DNA of 42,823 bases from Candidatus Cloacimonadota bacterium. GTDB taxonomy: Bacteria > Cloacimonadota > Cloacimonadia > JGIOTU-2. The DNA is taken from NCBI GenBank assembly GCA_016932035.1, contig JAFGDR010000027.1, positions 1 through 42,823 on the forward strand. Reading direction: 5' to 3'. A program made the position numbers and the translations under genes. This document shows positions 41,606 to 42,823 of this stretch, piece after piece; within the stretch, counting starts at the first letter, position 1; the number at the start of each line of letters is the position of its first letter. The notes under the pieces were generated by a model, which saw only the letters and a list, made by a program, of their open reading frames with translations, was not told where the DNA came from and did no database searches.

Positions 41606-42823
41606 ATGGATGAAATTTTAGTGCGCGGTGGACGGAAGTTATCAGGAACTGTTAGAGCAAATGGATCAAAAAATGCCGGACTCCCAATTCTGGCTGCAAC
41701 ACTCCTCGCTGATGGTGAATATCATATAACAAATGTGCCAAACCTTGCTGACATTCGAACTATGGTAAAGCTTCTTCAAACCATCAGCACCCAAGCGGAA
41801 TTCACTGATCATGAACTACATATTATTACGAAGGATAAGAAAAATCACGAAGCCCCTTATGAACTTGTGAAGACAATGCGTGCTTCGATCTATGCTCTCG
41901 GTCCCCTGCTTGCGCGCTGCGGTGAAGCAAAAGTTTCATTCCCCGGTGGTTGTGCTCTTGGAGCCCGTCCAATCGATTATCATCTTGAAGCACTTCATAA
42001 ACTCGGTGTTTCCATTCAGATCAAACACGGTTATATCTATGCACGATCAAAGGGTTTGACGGGTGCACAAATCTATTTTGAGAATAAAACAGTCGGCGCT
42101 ACAGCAAATGTACTTATGGCTGCTGTACTTGCTGAAGGAAAGACCGTTATTCAGAATGCGGCATGTGAGCCTGAGATAAGCAGTCTTGCAAATTTTCTTA
42201 ACAAAATGGGAGCGCAGATCGAAGGACATGGAGCAGAAATGATAACTGTCCATGGTGTGAAAGAACTTCATCCGGTTGATTTCACTCTCATTCCGGACAG
42301 GATCGAGGTTGGAACGCTTCTCGTTGCAGGAGCTATTACAAATGGAAGAATAACCGTTACGAATTGTATGCCAGAGCACTCTGGAATTGTTCTGAATAAA
42401 CTTCGGGATATTGGATTCACCGTTGATGTCGAGGGGGATTCGATAACAATTTATAATAAAGGTAAGAAGAAGTCAATCGAGATCTCAACCAATCCCTATC
42501 CTGCTTTTCCTACCGATTTGCAGCCACTTTTTGCAGCTCTTCTTTCAACTGCGGAAGGAAAAAGCATCATCAATGAAAATATCTTCTCTGACAGATTTAT
42601 GTATATCAGCGAATTGCAGCGTCTAGGTGCAGACATAAAATTAAAAACTAACAGAATCAGCATAAACGGCGTTCCAAAGCTATCAGGCGCACCCGTCATG
42701 GCTCCAGATATTCGAGCTGCTGCTGCGCTTGTTACAGCGGGATTAGCTGCAACTGGACAAACAAAAATTTCAAGAGTGTACCATCTTGACAGGGGATATG
42801 AGTTCCTTGAAGAGAAACTTCAA
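41606..42823 (+). CDS. murA: UDP-N-acetylglucosamine 1-carboxyvinyltransferase (partial)
   Basis: The first step of peptidoglycan precursor synthesis: transfer of enolpyruvate from PEP to UDP-GlcNAc. The frame is open from the ATG at 41606 (MDEILVRGG) to the window edge, 406 codons; the family is about 420 residues, so only the last few codons are missing. NGSKNAGLPIL (about 20-30) holds the Lys and Asn of the active site. PGGCALGARPIDYHL carries the catalytic Cys, which confers fosfomycin sensitivity when Cys. SDRFMYISEL and the C-terminal HLDRGYEFLEEKL fit the family. Co-transcribed with prmC, 14 bp upstream. Confidence 0.95.
   Translation, partial: MDEILVRGGRKLSGTVRANGSKNAGLPILAATLLADGEYHITNVPNLADIRTMVKLLQTISTQAEFTDHELHIITKDKKNHEAPYELVKTMRASIYALGPLLARCGEAKVSFPGGCALGARPIDYHLEALHKLGVSIQIKHGYIYARSKGLTGAQIYFENKTVGATANVLMAAVLAEGKTVIQNAACEPEISSLANFLNKMGAQIEGHGAEMITVHGVKELHPVDFTLIPDRIEVGTLLVAGAITNGRITVTNCMPEHSGIVLNKLRDIGFTVDVEGDSITIYNKGKKKSIEISTNPYPAFPTDLQPLFAALLSTAEGKSIINENIFSDRFMYISELQRLGADIKLKTNRISINGVPKLSGAPVMAPDIRAAAALVTAGLAATGQTKISRVYHLDRGYEFLEEKLQ

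Noticed and set aside
1-42823. tRNA or rRNA genes
   Set aside because: I saw no cloverleaf-like intergenic sequence or rRNA-like block; gaps are short and AT-rich.

Overview
The window looks like a chromosomal segment from an AT-rich, Gram-negative-type bacterium of the FCB group. The best guess is a Cloacimonadota-like or related candidate-phylum lineage. That rests on four large exported proteins ending in a Por/T9SS-type C-terminal sorting domain (PNPF...YNIKGQLV...WDGK...GVYFYRL), on a lipoprotein with a classical lipobox, and on the AT-rich base composition. The phylum call is inference; no rRNA or ribosomal protein gene is present.

Layout. (1) 197-3397, plus strand: NfeD-type membrane protease, TPR lipoprotein, a tiny membrane protein and a HAD phosphatase/mutase. 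(2) 3399-20483, minus strand: a catabolic island. A unit with its own predicted, palindrome-rich promoter near 15971-16000 reads two knotted carbamoyltransferases, carbamate kinase, a threonine-synthase-like PLP enzyme, a MocA-type cytidylyltransferase, XdhC, the three subunits of a xanthine-dehydrogenase-family molybdoenzyme, then D-Ala-D-Ala ligase and a CHASE2 adenylate cyclase, mostly with overlapping or 1-bp-spaced genes. Upstream of it lies a second unit: a free 2Fe-2S protein, YgfK (DHOD-like/FAD/4Fe-4S reductase), a small Cys-rich protein and HdeD, closed by a terminator. Together these resemble the Escherichia coli ygeW-ygeX-yqeA-yqeB-ygfJ-ygfK-xdhD region linked to anaerobic purine/urate breakdown. 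(3) 20552-22090: thioredoxin, thioredoxin reductase and a glutaredoxin-like protein. (4) 22201-22738: Hsp20 with a perfect CIRCE operator and a strong terminator. (5) 22818-27028: GtrA protein, a secreted peptidylarginine deiminase (plus strand), and a minus-strand housekeeping run of MltG, RuvX and a coiled-coil protein. (6) 27230-40567, plus strand: three giant C25 (gingipain-family) proteases with a one-of-a-kind regulator, a winged HTH fused to a degenerate M29 aminopeptidase, set between the second and third, closed by a terminator. (7) 40707-42823: PrmC and MurA, the latter cut by the window end.

How it fits together. The most striking content is a near-complete counterpart of the Porphyromonas gingivalis exported gingipain/PPAD set: a PPAD-like deiminase keeping both C-terminal-arginine-binding arginines, one protease resembling Kgp with its Lys-pocket Asp, one resembling RgpB with its Arg-pocket Asp, and one divergent third member. 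The inferred job is extracellular protein digestion at basic residues plus citrullination of the freed C-terminal arginines. The intracellular island is inferred to take nitrogen and energy from purine or ureido compounds: the molybdoenzyme and YgfK handle redox steps, the carbamoyltransferases would release carbamoyl phosphate, and carbamate kinase would recover ATP. Several unusual DNA elements (paired palindromes, a degenerate heptamer repeat that enters the ygfK reading frame, and a CACGAAA inverted-repeat element) sit in or beside this island.
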